This document shows positions 13,701 through 25,500 of a stretch of DNA of 64,000 nt, in pieces. Positions within the stretch are counted from its first letter, which is position 1. Each line of letters starts with the position of its first letter. The stretch covers positions 372,001-436,000 of the forward strand of contig CP137866.1 in NCBI GenBank assembly GCA_034406715.1, written 5' to 3'. Position numbers and translations under genes: made by a program. Origin of the DNA: Rhodotorula mucilaginosa (lineage: Eukaryota; Basidiomycota; Microbotryomycetes; Sporidiobolales; Sporidiobolaceae). The notes under the pieces were generated by a model. The model was not told where the DNA came from. It searched no databases and saw only the letters and a program-made list of their open reading frames with translations.

Positions 13701-16700
13701 CTGTTGATGTGCGCAGGTGTCAATGCCTTGGGCCAAAAGAGGACATCAGGAAGAGCCTTTACCGTCGTCGTTGTATCGCCCGTCGCGGTCATCGTCGGCG
13801 TAGTCGTTGCGGTAGTCATCGTTGGCGTAGCCGTTGCCGTAATCACCGTTGCGGTAGTCGTCATTCCAGGAGTTGTCGTTCCGACCTGCGGGATCGTTCA
13901 ATGGATCGCTCCAACGACTATCCGGCCCGTCGTTCCAACCATCGCCCCCTGCAAACGGCGATGATCAGCTATAGTGTCCAAGGAAAGCGGAAATCGGAAT
14001 CGGCTTACTTCCCGAGTTCGAGTTCCAGTTAGACCCGCCGCCCTGCCCACCCCAGTCATTGTTGTACCCGTCATTCCCGAAGCCCTGCTGACCGCCGCCG
14101 CCCCAGTCGTCGTAGTTCCCGCCCTGATTGTACGCGCCGGGAGACGCATCCTGCCCGTATCCCTGGCCACCGTAATTGTCTGGCGAACTCCCGCCACCGC
14201 CGTTCCAGCCCTGGTCGAACCCATTGGTAGACGGGTCCTGGCCGAAACCGCCGCTCGGCGGATCCTGCCCGAACCCTTGCGAGTTGGCGGCGCCGTACCC
14301 CGAGTCATCTTGCCCGCCATAACCGTCTCCATTCACGCCAAGGCCTGGCGATCCGCGGTCGCCGTAGCCATCGTTACCGGACTCTCCTCGCTGACCTCCG
14401 AACGAAGCGTCCGATCTTTGTTGTCCGCCATCAAGATTTGGGCTGTCGAGAGCTTGCCGCCCGCCATCGCTGTCGTAGCTATCACCTTGACCTGCGGGAG
14501 CGTTGTGAGCGAGGGTCCAGCATATACCGAGTTCACGGGTTTCTTAGTGCTTACCGGCGGACCCGTCTCGTCCCCCGGGCGAGAAGGCGTCTGGGTCTTG
14601 AGCGTCCTGGCGGAAACCATCGTTCCCGGCGCCTCCCGGTTGCGAGCTCGGATCGTCGAAGGCGTCACCGTCACCTACAGGCTGAAAGCATCAGCGAGAT
14701 CTGGATTCTCCGCGGTTTACTGGCGATGAAAAACCTTACCAGCACGATTCGGCATATCATTCGAATCGCCAGGGCGTCCGTGAACGGCAGACATGCCACC
14801 GGCTGCAATACACTCGTCAGCACGAGACGATTTGACAGATTGACGGAAGCTGAGCAAGACGCACGCGGATCTGCGTAATCGTCAGTGGCACCGGCCGGCT
14901 TCCGCTGCGCGTCGAGCTCATTGTCGGACAGGTTTGCATCGTCTCCAGGATCCAGCCCGCCTCGCCCGAGTGTTCCGGCTGAAGGAGACTGCAGATCCTG
15001 ATCGGCGGCTCCTGAGGTGCGAGGGGGGGCGTTGGAAGCAGAGTCCGGATCGTAGCCATCGCTATCGGTGTGGACGCCAACGTCATCGCGGGAGTCTCGA
15101 CGAGGTCCAGAAGACGAAAGCCCGCCGTCCGAACCCTGCAACGCCTGATCTGAGTCGTAGTCGGATCCAAAATCGTTACGTCCAGAATCGTTACGGGACG
15201 AGGAGGGCGGGAAGTCGGCTCTCGAAGCGCTTTGACCGTCTGGGGACGACGGTGCCTGTGCTCGGTCACCGTCATCGGGGGAAGTCTGGTAGTCGTCGGC
15301 GGGAGACGCGTCGTTTGGGGCCGATGACGGTGCGCCGAATCCGTCGCGGCCTGCCATGCCGGAATCCTGACGTCCGAGAGCTGGCGCAGCTGTTCGCAAC
15401 CGTGTCAATCTCTGCACCGCGTCATCGAAACTGCTCACGAGCTAGAGTCCGGAGCAACGTACGAGTCTCGTCCGCTGAGCTGTCTGTGTGGGCATCTGGA
15501 TCTTGGGCATAGCTACCTGCTCGCTGAGCGCGACTGGTCTGATCGGCGCCGCCGTCGCTGCCGAGATTCCCCGCGAAATTGTCACCGTCGTAGCCGTCAC
15601 CGGAATCCGGTGGGAGAGCGGAATCTCCGCCGCCACTCGCAGAGTCTGGACGACCGACGTTACGTCGCTGAGCAGCATAAGCCACGGGCGCTTGACCGAA
15701 ATCCGACTGTTGGTCCGAGTCCGAATCAGGAGCGTAGTCGCCGCCTGCGTTCGGATCCGCACCGCCGCCGAGTCCCCCGGTCGCGCCGGGCGAAAAGCGG
15801 TCGCCGCCAACATCTCGCGGATTGCGTGCAGATCGCGAAGGAGGGTCTTCCGCATCGTCTGAGTCAGCGGAATCCATCGGAGCGCTCGAAGCCGACCGCG
15901 GATTGAAAGCCGGATTCGACGCGACGTCCGAGTCGTCATCATTCGGCGAGAAGGCTCGCTGCGAGCTTGGGCCATTTCGCGGTGCCGAGCGGGGCGCAGA
16001 GTCGAAGTCGCTCGAGTCGGAACCGGCAGCAGAGGCGCTGCGAGGGTTGAAGGCTTGATCCGAGTCTGAGGAATAAGGCGGGTCAAAGTTGTCTGGCGCC
16101 GTCGCCGCCGGTCCGCCCATTCCTGCAGCGCCAGCCGTTCCAGCTCTCGCAGTCGAAAACGGACGAGTCGAACTGCTGCCCATATTCGACGAGCCGGCGT
16201 TTGGATAATTGACGTCCGAATCGCTGTCAGGAGGGGCAGGCTGGGCGTTCGGGTAGCGGTCCGCGGAATCGTCGTAGGTCGGAGCCGCAGGTGCAGACAT
16301 TGCCCGTTGCTGACGAGGACTTCCGATTGGAGCAGCCGAGTCATCCGCCGCGTTCGAGAGATCGTCGTCGCTCGAAGCCGGAGCGGAATCATGGTCGGCT
16401 GGCTGATCGAGCGGCGCCGAAGTTGATCGCGGTCCCGGAGCGAAGGGTCCGTTGCCCTGCGAACCTTGCTGCTGCTGAAAGCGCTGATCACGCCCGAGAG
16501 GCGCGCTGGCATCGTCTCCATGTTGGAACGACGAAAAGGGACGACTCGAGTTGTCCATGTTCGATGGGCCATCGTCGGAGTAGTCGTTGTCCGAATCGCT
16601 ATAGCGAGAGGCAGGTCCGGCGGGGAGATTGCGATCCGCCGAACCGTCATCGATCGGAGTCGCAGCTGCAGACATTCCTCCTCGATGCTGAGGCACTCCA

Positions 16701-18478
16701 CCCGGAGCAGCCGAGTCGTTCGCCGCGGCGTCCGAGAAATCGTCGTCGCTCGAAGCCGGAGCAGAGTCTCCGGCGGCTGACTGATCGAGCGGCGCCGAAG
16801 TGGGTCGCGGTCCCGGAGCGAAAGGCCCGCTAGCCTGCGAGTCCTGCCGCTGCTGCTGAAACCGTCCGGGAATCGTCGAGAGAGACGAACGCGCATCGTC
16901 TCCTTGTGGCGAGGATAACGCTCCCGAATCGTCCGAAAAGTTGCCGGCTTGACAGTCCGCCCCATTCGGCGACCCGCCCACAATCGAGCTCGACGTCGGA
17001 TCGGCTCCGTTCGGGAAAGCGCTACCCGGCGCTTGCCATGCCGAAGCGTTCGTGAACGGTGCGGCCAAGGGCGGACTCCTCGGAGTAGGAACGAAAGCTG
17101 CAGGCGAGGGCGAGGGCGACAACGCCTGCGCCGCCGCCGAGTACGAAGGCATAGGAGGAGCTGCTTGAGCAGGCGGATACGACATTGCCGGAGACGACAT
17201 CGTGGCATACGGCGCCGGGGGATAGGTCGTCGCGGCAGCATAGGCGGACGACGCCGGCTGCGGAACGAAAGGCGTGGCGGGATAGGCCGACGACGCCGGC
17301 TGCGAGGGGGAATACGTCGCTCCGGGATACATCGTCGTCGCGGGAGAGGCGGCAGACGCCGGTTGCGGGATGAACGCGCCGGGGAGAGAACGCGCCTGCT
17401 GCTGCGAGGTCGAGGTCGAGGTCGAGGTCGTAGGGACGAATCGGCCAGGCAGCGCCTGCTGCATGCTCGGAGTGAATGCTGCGGCGTCCGGAAGAGGAGG
17501 AGGACCCGGTACAGGAGCAGCGTTCGCCGCTTGAGGAGGACCCGAATGGGCTTGGATCCAGAGGGCGTTCGCGCGTTCTTGGTCCTCGGTCGAGGGCGGA
17601 GCCGTCTTGAACGGGTAAGCAGGCCGAGGCGCCGGCGGTGTGTACTGCTGATTCGTGTAGGGTGGGTAGAGAGGCTGAACCGGCGGAGGCGGGAAGGGCG
17701 GCGGACTCGCTTGAGTGAACGAGACCGGCTGCTGCGGAGGAGGCGGAGCGGGCATGCGAGCGATCGCGGGAGCGGCTGATGCGGACGGAGGAAGTGGACC
17801 CGGTGCGGACTGATCGGAACCGGAATCGGTTGCGACTGATGAGGGGTAAACGTGGGTGAGTCAGTCCGCCCAAAGCGAGCCGCGAGCGAACGAAAAAGCG
17901 AAGCGAAAGCTCACCGCCAGTCTGTTCATCCGAGGGAGTCCTCCAGCCGGATCCGGGAGGAGGTGCGCTAGTCCGTCCCGTAGCGTTGTCGGCATTCGAG
18001 GTCAGACGGGCAGAGAGACCCGAGTTGTCTGGAAGGGGGGAAGGAAGGCTCTCGAGCGTCAGCGGTTTGATCCGAGACGTGTGGGAGCAAAAGAGAGAGA
18101 GAAGATGCTCACTTCGAGGCTGCCCTTGATCGAGATCGCTATCAGGCTCTGACGGTTGATCGTCTTCGGGACCGCTCAAGTCACTCGCTTCGTCGTCTCC
18201 GCTACTTCCGCCTCGGTTCTCCGCCGGGTCTCTCCGCACCTTCTCATGCTTCTTCAGCTTCGGTGTGGGATCGGAGTGAGAACGCTTGTCGTGGTGTCCG
18301 CGTTTGTGCCGCCACCAGTCTTCGAGCTTTTGCAAGCCCGACTCATCCCTCTCGTCGCCGCTCGAGTCGTTCGGTTCGGGAAGCTTGTGGTGATGATGGT
18401 GATGGTGGTGGTGGTGGTGGCCGATGTCGTGCTCTTCACGCATCCGACCCGAATTCCGAGACCGGGGCGGGAACATGA
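7731..18478 (-). CDS. Giant modular coiled-coil / low-complexity protein, no family recognised
   Basis: One gene of about 27 exons and about 3,000 residues. Nearly every junction I followed by hand kept phase; a few junctions near 10.5-10.9 kb were not resolved. It starts at the ATG at 18478 and ends with TAA at 7731. In order: an N-terminal run of 11 His; a Pro/Tyr/Ala-rich region and an Asp/Ser-rich region with a tandem duplication (exon 17838 to about 15441); more Asp/Ser/Gly-rich sequence; a Gly/Asn/Gln-rich stretch (about 14500-14010) and a Tyr/Asn/Asp repeat (13948-13762); then, from about 13700 to 9590, many short exons encoding Ala/Glu/Arg/His-rich helices. The last exon (9540-7731) begins as a charged coiled coil and ends His/Ser/Arg-rich with SR-type dipeptides. 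No enzyme fold, signal peptide or membrane segment is seen. It may be a scaffold or a condensate-forming protein; that is inference. It could be two genes, but no internal stop or promoter supports a split. Confidence 0.7.
13285..13298 (-). other. 14-nt microexon of the giant gene
   Basis: The minus strand reads ...ACAACAG, then GGACGAGGATTACG, then GTGAGAAC. Both flanks are good splice sites. The 14 bases complete an Arg codon, encode Asp-Glu-Asp-Tyr and give the first base of the next codon, joining a helix ending in QLGLR to one starting ELNRSDKYLQQ. Skipping the microexon would break the frame. Confidence 0.65.
16155..16866 (-). repeat. Tandem duplication of about 110 residues inside the giant gene
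   Basis: Two copies lie head to tail at about 16866-16527 and 16484-16155. Both begin RFQQQ, continue with GPFAPGPR, TSAPLDQ and DSAPASSDDD, then D/S-rich blocks, and end RPFS. They differ by many substitutions and small indels, so the duplication is not recent. A shorter motif (AFNPRSAS) is also repeated at about 16045 and 15895. Confidence 0.8.
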
Positions 18479-19093
18479 TGAGGTCCACCCGCCGGTGGAG
18501 TACCGCACCTCGATCCGCCAGGAATCAAGAGAGGCGTCGAGTCGAATTGAGCGCTGCGACGTTGTCAGTCTTGGAAGGGTAGCTTTGACCCAGCAACTGC
18601 TAGTAGCATAGCCTAGCGACAGCAAGGCGCGTGCGCGTGTGTATATCGAAGCGGGCGGGCGGGGAACGGGTCCGCGGACAAGCCGATGCCGCGTCGGAGA
18701 ACTGTCGGACGGGTCCGAGCGTCGAGTCGTAGCGTTCGAGCATCCCAGCGGCTTGTCTAGACACATCTGAATCTTACTCAGCTGTACTGCAAGCCTATGG
18801 GCAATGTAAGATGGTCGTGAGGAAGGGGAAAGCGGGGCCGCACTGATGAGAATTGTCAAAAGGGTAACGCAGCATACGCTCGGCAGTCAAGAGCATGCAG
18901 CGCGCTTCCATACCGTACTGAGTGGTTCCCAAGTCCGCTTGGCCCTGCCCGTGAGCTGTGAGAAGCGAGACGGAAACGCGTCGCATCGACGCGTCTGGGC
19001 AAAATCAATCTCGACGACGAGTTGCTCCCTCTCGCTCTACACTTGCTTGCGTCGGGTGTGGGAAGAGCACCGAGCCTTTGCTACAAGGGTAGA
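18479..19093. promoter_or_regulatory. Divergent promoter region, giant gene / HPC2
   Basis: A stretch of 615 bp lies between two divergent starts. A TATA-like GATATACAC is present on the minus strand near 18640, about 160 bp upstream of the giant gene's ATG. No supported coding sequence or RNA gene was found here. Confidence 0.4.
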
Positions 19094-22000
19094 ATGCCGC
19101 TGCCCGACGTTCACCCGGACGGCGACCCGTTTGCAGAGCGCGACGCTCAACGTCAAGCCAACTCGTGGCTCGGCAGGATGGAAGCCCGCGCACGCTTCCA
19201 GGACGAGCAAGCTGCTGCTGCTGCTACGGTTGCTGAGCAGCATGCGCCCAGCTCGGAACTCGTCAGCTCACCCGCCCCGACGAGACCGAGACCGAGTGCA
19301 CCGCCAACGACGACCGCATCTGCTTCGTCGCCCGTCAACTCGAAACCCAGAGTCTCGCAGAGCCTAGGCAAGGACGCGAGCGGCAAGCAGATCCTCATCA
19401 TCGACTCGGACGACGACGACGACGACGAACCCGAAACCGATGACGCTGCGGGCGTAGACGGCTTGGCGACGGCTCCGCCCAGTGAGGCCGCCGATCCGCC
19501 ACAGAAAATCGAAGACGACGCGGACGAAGACGAACAGATGGCTACTCTCGCGCAGAAGGAAAAAGAAGACGAACCTGAAGCTGAGGGCGACGAGGAAGGA
19601 GGAGCAGGGGGAGGAGGAGAAGATGCAAGCGAGACGGAAGCGGAGGAAGGTTCCGGAGATGACGAGGGTGACGACGACGACGACGGAACGCCTGTCGTCG
19701 GAGACAGCGCCGACGAGGGAGAAGAAGAGGAGGAGGAGGAGGAAGAAGAAGACTCGGAGGAAGATGAGGACGAGGACGATGACGACGAAGACGACGATAC
19801 CAACTCGATGACTTCAGAGGCGGCGCCGCGCGTCAAGGATGGCGAGATTGTCTCGGCGGAAGGTGCGGCCAAATCACCCAAGAAAGTGTCGGCTGATGGC
19901 GATGTCGAAATGAAGGAAGGTGAGGGTGCAGAAGGAGGCGAGCAGCAAGGCGAGAACGGTGCGGCGCCGGCCACGGAGAAGAAGAAACGTCGGAGGCGCC
20001 GCGTGCGGACTCCGACTCCGCCTCCTCTCGGTCCGAAAGAACGCCGTGCTACAGTCCGACTTTCCATCACGCTCCCGCCACGCAAGGACGACTCGGCGCC
20101 CGAGTTCGACATCCTTCAGCTGTCCAAGGACGCCGGGTTCATCAAAGAGGATGAGGCCGTCCCGAACAAGGATGGCGCCGGTGCGAACAACAACGAAGAC
20201 GACGAGGACGCGAGCGAGAGTGACGGACAGGGAGGTCGTCGCAAGAAGAACAAGGGAAAGGCTGTCGAAGGGCAGGAAGACGGCACGCCCGGCGTGGCGG
20301 GCGAGAACGAGCCGCCGGTGAGCCTCAGACTCACGCGGACGTCTCCCTAAGCTACACAGTGCTTACACTGCTCATCCTTTCCACAGAAGAAGAAGAGGAA
20401 GCGCGGTCCGAACGTCGTTCTCGGTCGCTTCGGTGGCTACGATGTCAACGATCCCTTTGTCGACGATGAAGACGTCGCCCTCTACGAGGCGAGTCGCTGC
20501 TGTTCCTGCCTAATGCGCATAAGGCACATCTACTGACATGAATGTCTACATTCGCGATCAGCCCAAATACACTGCTCGGCCGAAGCGCGAAGGCTATTTC
20601 ATCTGTGCCGGCGAAGTCGAAGTGGCAGCTCGTCGCGGCAGGGTCAAGGGTTCCAAGAACAAGCCCAAGGTCCGTGATTGCTACTCTCCAGATGTGGGTT
20701 ATCGAAGCTGACCGACGGGATGCACTACAATCGACAGACGGACGAGAACGGCAATCCGATCCCGCAAGCAGCGCGGAGGAGATCAGGAAAGGTGGTTCTC
20801 GGTCCAGATGACAAACCCCGTACGTGGTGGCAAGGCTTCCTAATATCTTGAAGAACAGAAGACAGTCGGCTGACCTCGCCTTTCGCCCTCGCTTGCAGTT
20901 GCCGATGCTCCTGATGGCGGATCGAGCGGGGCGGCGTCTCCAGCTGTCACGGGCGGACCTACCTTTGGCGCGCCGGCAGGTCCGCCTCCACCAAAGCCAC
21001 GCAAAAAGGTGGGTCTGACTGCCTTCTGCTCTCAACCACCGCAATGCCGAACCTTAACCATTGTATGCGCTTGTAGGGCGAGTTCTCGCCCGAGTTGCAG
21101 GAGAAGCTCGACTACCTCAAAGCCGAAGCCGACAAGGGTCAGTCGTCAGGTTGCTGCCTCAAGGACCGCTCTGCTGTGAGGTCTGACTGTCGTTCGTTCG
21201 AGCATGCAGAACCTTGGATCGTCAAGAACAAGTTCCCGCCGCATCTCAAGGACGAACTCGTCAAGGTTTCTTATTTCGCGCTCGAGATTGGCGAGTACGA
21301 CGACGAGTTCTACGCCGTGATGCCCAAGATCTTCCCGTACAACCTCTTCACGATGAAGAAGCTCATCAAGCGCGAGGTGTACCCGAAACGGATGGAAGAC
21401 CTCGCGCAGGACTTGGATCAGCAACTCGAGATCCTCCAGGAAGGGATCCGTCGCAATTGGGGTCCGCAGCGCGAAGAATTTGAGCGGAGGATGGCAGAGT
21501 ACGAACGCAAGTTGGCGCAGGGGGACGGAACTACCGCGAGCGGAGCGACCATTGCGACCATGAGGAAGACGCCGGACCCTCCGACGGGTCCTGTTTTCGG
21601 CAACTCTCCGGCGATCTCGACTCCCCTCATCGCTACAGTCGACGGTATGAATGGGTCTCCGGCTCCGAATAAAGACGACGCGGACGACAAGACCGGTGCG
21701 CACGTTTCACTTCACTGCCTTTCCTCTGAACCAGTGCGCTGACATTCAGCCCCGCGTGCGCTTGTAGGGATCGCGGAGGAGCCCAAATGGCGCTTCAGGT
21801 TCGACGAGCCGATGAGGATGGCCCTCTGGCGCACGTCCGAGATCGAAGACAAGAGGTCCGACTTGACCATCGAGAAGCAGTACGTACTCCACGGCACCTT
21901 CGAGTCGGCGCATTCCGTCCCAAACTCTTCTCACGCCCTTGGCGTCATCCGCAGAGAGCTCGAGAAGGCGACGACGCGCACGCATAATCGGGAGAAGCCG

Positions 22001-22304
22001 TATTCTGCAAAGGCAGCGCGCAAAACTCTTTACGAGAGGGTCAGTGATTCCCATGTTGCGTATGAGCAGCGAGTCGGGGAATGCGTATGCTTACGTCCTC
22101 GCGTATGCAGATCCTCGAGCTCTGGCCTCCTGGCGGCATGAGCACGAACCAGCTCTCGCGCGAGAGTGAGTGATCAGTTCCGACACACTCCCTCCGCTTC
22201 TGCTGAACGCCGAGATGCGATGATACTGACCTTATGCTCGTCAAACAGTCTCGAACTACAAACTCAAGCTGAAGAAGCATGGCGACCTGCCGGCGGCGGC
22301 CTGA
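19094..22304 (+). CDS. HPC2: HPC2 / ubinuclein subunit of the HIR histone chaperone
   Basis: Ten exons (19094-20317, 20387-20488, 20562-20669, 20708-20819, 20899-21008, 21077-21137, 21210-21695, 21768-22039, 22111-22165, 22249-22304) join to 861 residues with every phase consistent. Exon 1 is a long acidic, disordered region. Exons 2-3 (about residues 409-478) hold the Hpc2-related domain: GRFGGYDVNDPFVDDED followed by ARPKREGYFICAGEVEV. Exons 6-7 encode a second helical region typical of ubinucleins (PWIVKNKFPPHLKDEL, FPYNLFTMKKLI). In yeast and animals this protein binds H3.3/H4 within the HIR/HIRA complex for replication-independent nucleosome assembly. The intron after exon 2 starts with GC rather than GT, and the intron after exon 3 is only 38 bp. 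The ATG at 19094 is the first in frame. Confidence 0.92.
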
Positions 22305-22568
22305 AGTTTATCTAGCTTTTTTGCAGGTGCTTTTGACGCGTTGTCCTCTCTTCCCTGGTCTACTGCCCACACAGCTTGACCGTGCTTTCAGTAGCTTGTT
22401 GTTTCCTGCGAAACGAACCGCTTTACCCATCAACGTCTGCTCATTTTGGCTTGTCGTGCCGCCGGCCCTCGAAGTGGAAGCTTTCGGATCACGAGTAAAT
22501 GCAGGTTTTGAATGACAATAAGCAACATCGACGGCACGTACTTCAAAACAGCCTCACCGGCTTCAACG

Positions 22569-25500
22569 TCATACCTTAGTCCAGCGTGTATCGCGCCGAG
22601 TCGCAAGCGAAATCTCGCGATCCGTTGGCCGCCAATTTCCCTTCGGGACCAGATTCGAGATCTGCAGAACGCGGGTCGCCCGTGTATCAGGGTTTTGAAT
22701 CTTTGCCGGGGACCGGAACGAGTCGAGTCAAGAACGCACCATGTATCGTTGCCCCTCTCGGAAGAATTCGGCCTCGAAAGACTGGGCATCCCAGACAGTG
22801 AGCTGCGCGGTGCGTTGCGACTTCTTCGTTCCTTCGCGAGCGTCGACTATGCGGAGTACTCGGAACCCGCGAACCTCGCGCGGCGGGTATCGATCCTGCG
22901 CGATCCGGCACGAAAGACTTAGCAAGCGCAACCAAAACGGTAGAAACGAGTTCTACTTACGGCAAGCTCCTTCTGGAGCGCTTCGACCGCGCGGTGACGC
23001 GACGATTGAGCGTTCTCTTGTGCCAGGGCGAGCACGGCGTGTACTTCGCGAGAATCGAGCTGCCGAATGATGGCCTGCTTGTTCGTCGCCGACTCGATGC
23101 GGTCAAGGATTTCATCCGGTTCTTCGGCGGCTGCGGTGATCATCTCTGGGTCAATACTCAGCGCATGCAGAACTTGGGATGAAACCACGCACGAGACGCA
23201 TCACGAGCATGTTTTGGCGAGTGATGGTACCGCTCGGCGGCTTCTTGCAGCAGCTCGACGAGGGCATCCTCCTCCGTAGTCTCCTTCTCCATCTCGTCGG
23301 CAAGCTTGGCTTCGACACGCTGACGACCAAGCTACGGGGCAGCCGAGTCAGTACGAAAGGTGATGCCTTTGCAGGGGTTCGCAACATACCTTCCACTCTT
23401 CAGCCCGAGTCAGCTCTTCCTCTTCACTCCAGGTCTCGGTACCCCGGCCTCGACGCAAGTCAATATACCCGCACGGGAAGGCGCGCTCGATGATCACATC
23501 GACGAGCGGTGCGAGTCCACCGTCTGGCGAAAGACTGCCGAGACTAGCGACGAACGGCTCAGGCGTGAAGCCCAGCTTGCTGTGCCAAGGAGCGAGGCTG
23601 GTCGAGTTACCAGAGATGACCAGCTGAACATGAGGAAGCGATCAGTCAAAGCCTCGAGTCGGTCAGAATCTGCCTGTGGACTCACCTGGGACTTGTTCAG
23701 CGCTTTGAGCACATCGGTGCCCTCGCTCCCCGCTGCATCGAGCTGTACGAGAACGCAAAAGTCAGGATAGAGTGTCGCGGGTACTTTCTGCGCATTTCCT
23801 CACCTTGGCACCCGAGATCGCAAGCTTGCATCCGAGGACGATCTTGCCTCGCTCGCAGGCGCTCTTCAGAGTACGGTCCACGTTCGCTCGGATGCGATAC
23901 CAGCCGTCGGTGAGCTCGAGACCGACAATCGTCAGCGCGTTGTCGTGCGCCTCAGCGTTCTCAAGCTCGTTGGGCGTCTCTTCCCACCGAATCTGCGAGA
24001 CGCAGAGGACCATGGGCAGCGATGCCGGCGAGTCGTGCTCCTGGATCCGCTTGATCGCCGGTCTCTCTGCACGATTGATCTCGCGCTCGTACCTGCAAGA
24101 GAGGTAGTCAGCACTCGCAGCGATCGCTGGCGGGGAGGCCGGATCCGCGCACCGGTAACGAAGCTGGTCCATCACGCGCTCGAAGGTCCACCATTCGTGA
24201 AGCAGATCCGGTCGAGAGCGCACGTAGCTCGCCAGCTTCCACAGCACTAGCGCCCAGTGATTCTTGATCCAGGGCAAAGTGACCAAGTCGCGCTCGGCAG
24301 GCATGCGTTGGGCGACGAGTTCTGGTAGAGTGGCGAAGGCCGCCTCGACGCCGCGACCGCAGGGGAACACGTAGGTCGCGCCCGACTTTGAATCCATGCT
24401 CAGCAGCTCCACGGGTCTGTTTCGGGGGACAAGCCATCAGTCGCGGAAACTCTCTCTCCACCAGGAGTGAAAGCGGCACGTACAGGCCGAGCTCTTCGAG
24501 GTGCTCGTAGTAGTGCGTTTGCGGGCGCATGCCGAACGTCAGGTCATACGTGGCGCCTCTCGGAGCTGTTCCGAGTCGATCAAAGATCAGCCTCGGGCGC
24601 GCTCAGAGTCCACGACAGGCGTGTCAACAAACCTTCGAGATCAAAGACCTTGGCTTTCTCGCGCCGAACCAAGTCTGAACCCGACGGACCGCTCGACTTC
24701 TGCTTCGACGTTGCCGTGATCCTTTGCGTGCTCGCCGTGGTCGATTTCGCGCTCGCGGATTGAATCTTGTCCTTCAAGCCCATCGGAGTTAGACCTTCTG
24801 GCCGTTTTCCTCCCTTGAACGGCGTGACGAACGCCTTGACGCCAGTCTTGTTCGTCGACACCGGCGTTCCGAGACGAGTGTTTGCGAGGTGGAACGGTTT
24901 GGCGCGCGGAGTCATGCCAAAGCTGAGCCGGCGCGTTTCGGGCTGGGCAGGATTCGTCGCGGATCGGAAACTTTTAAGCGGGGTCGAGGCTGGTCCCTGC
25001 GCAGCAATACGAGTCGAAGGAGGCGCGGCGAGCGAGATGGCTTTGTTCTGTCCGGCGAGTAGAGGCGGGCGAAAGGTGCCAGGTCGTTGCTGCAGAGGAT
25101 GCGGCGACTGGGCGGACGGGACTTGAGGTCGTCGCGGCAAGGGTCGAAGCGGCGTTTCGGATCCGACGTCTCGAGTTGCGGTGGCACCTGCCGGTGACGA
25201 AGCAGTCACCAGCTGAGCATGCGATCGCGAAGTCGAGACCGACAGCTCTTCCGCTTTGACGACGGATGACGGCTCCCGCTCCGCCGCTGATGCCGCTACC
25301 GCTGCGGGCGCTTCGTGAATCTCGGAAACGACTTCGAGATGGGCGCGTGGCTTCAGTCTTGCCGGCAGAGGACTATGCGCAGCTTCCATGCTCGGCATGA
25401 GCGGCGTTTCCATCGCCTTCTTGTTATCAAGCGGCATGGCGATCGGCTTCAGGCGGAATGCGGGAGGCGATCCGGTCGTAGTCGAAGCACCCTGCATGGC

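Noticed and set aside
15442-17241. Second long minus-strand frame overlapping the Pro/Asp/Ser-rich exon
   Set aside because: Its Arg-rich sequence is a frame shift of the repeat-rich exon; only the other frame joins its neighbours in phase.
19153-20112. Minus-strand Ser-rich frame over HPC2 exon 1
   Set aside because: Complement of the acidic run (Glu/Asp codons read as Ser/Leu); not a gene.
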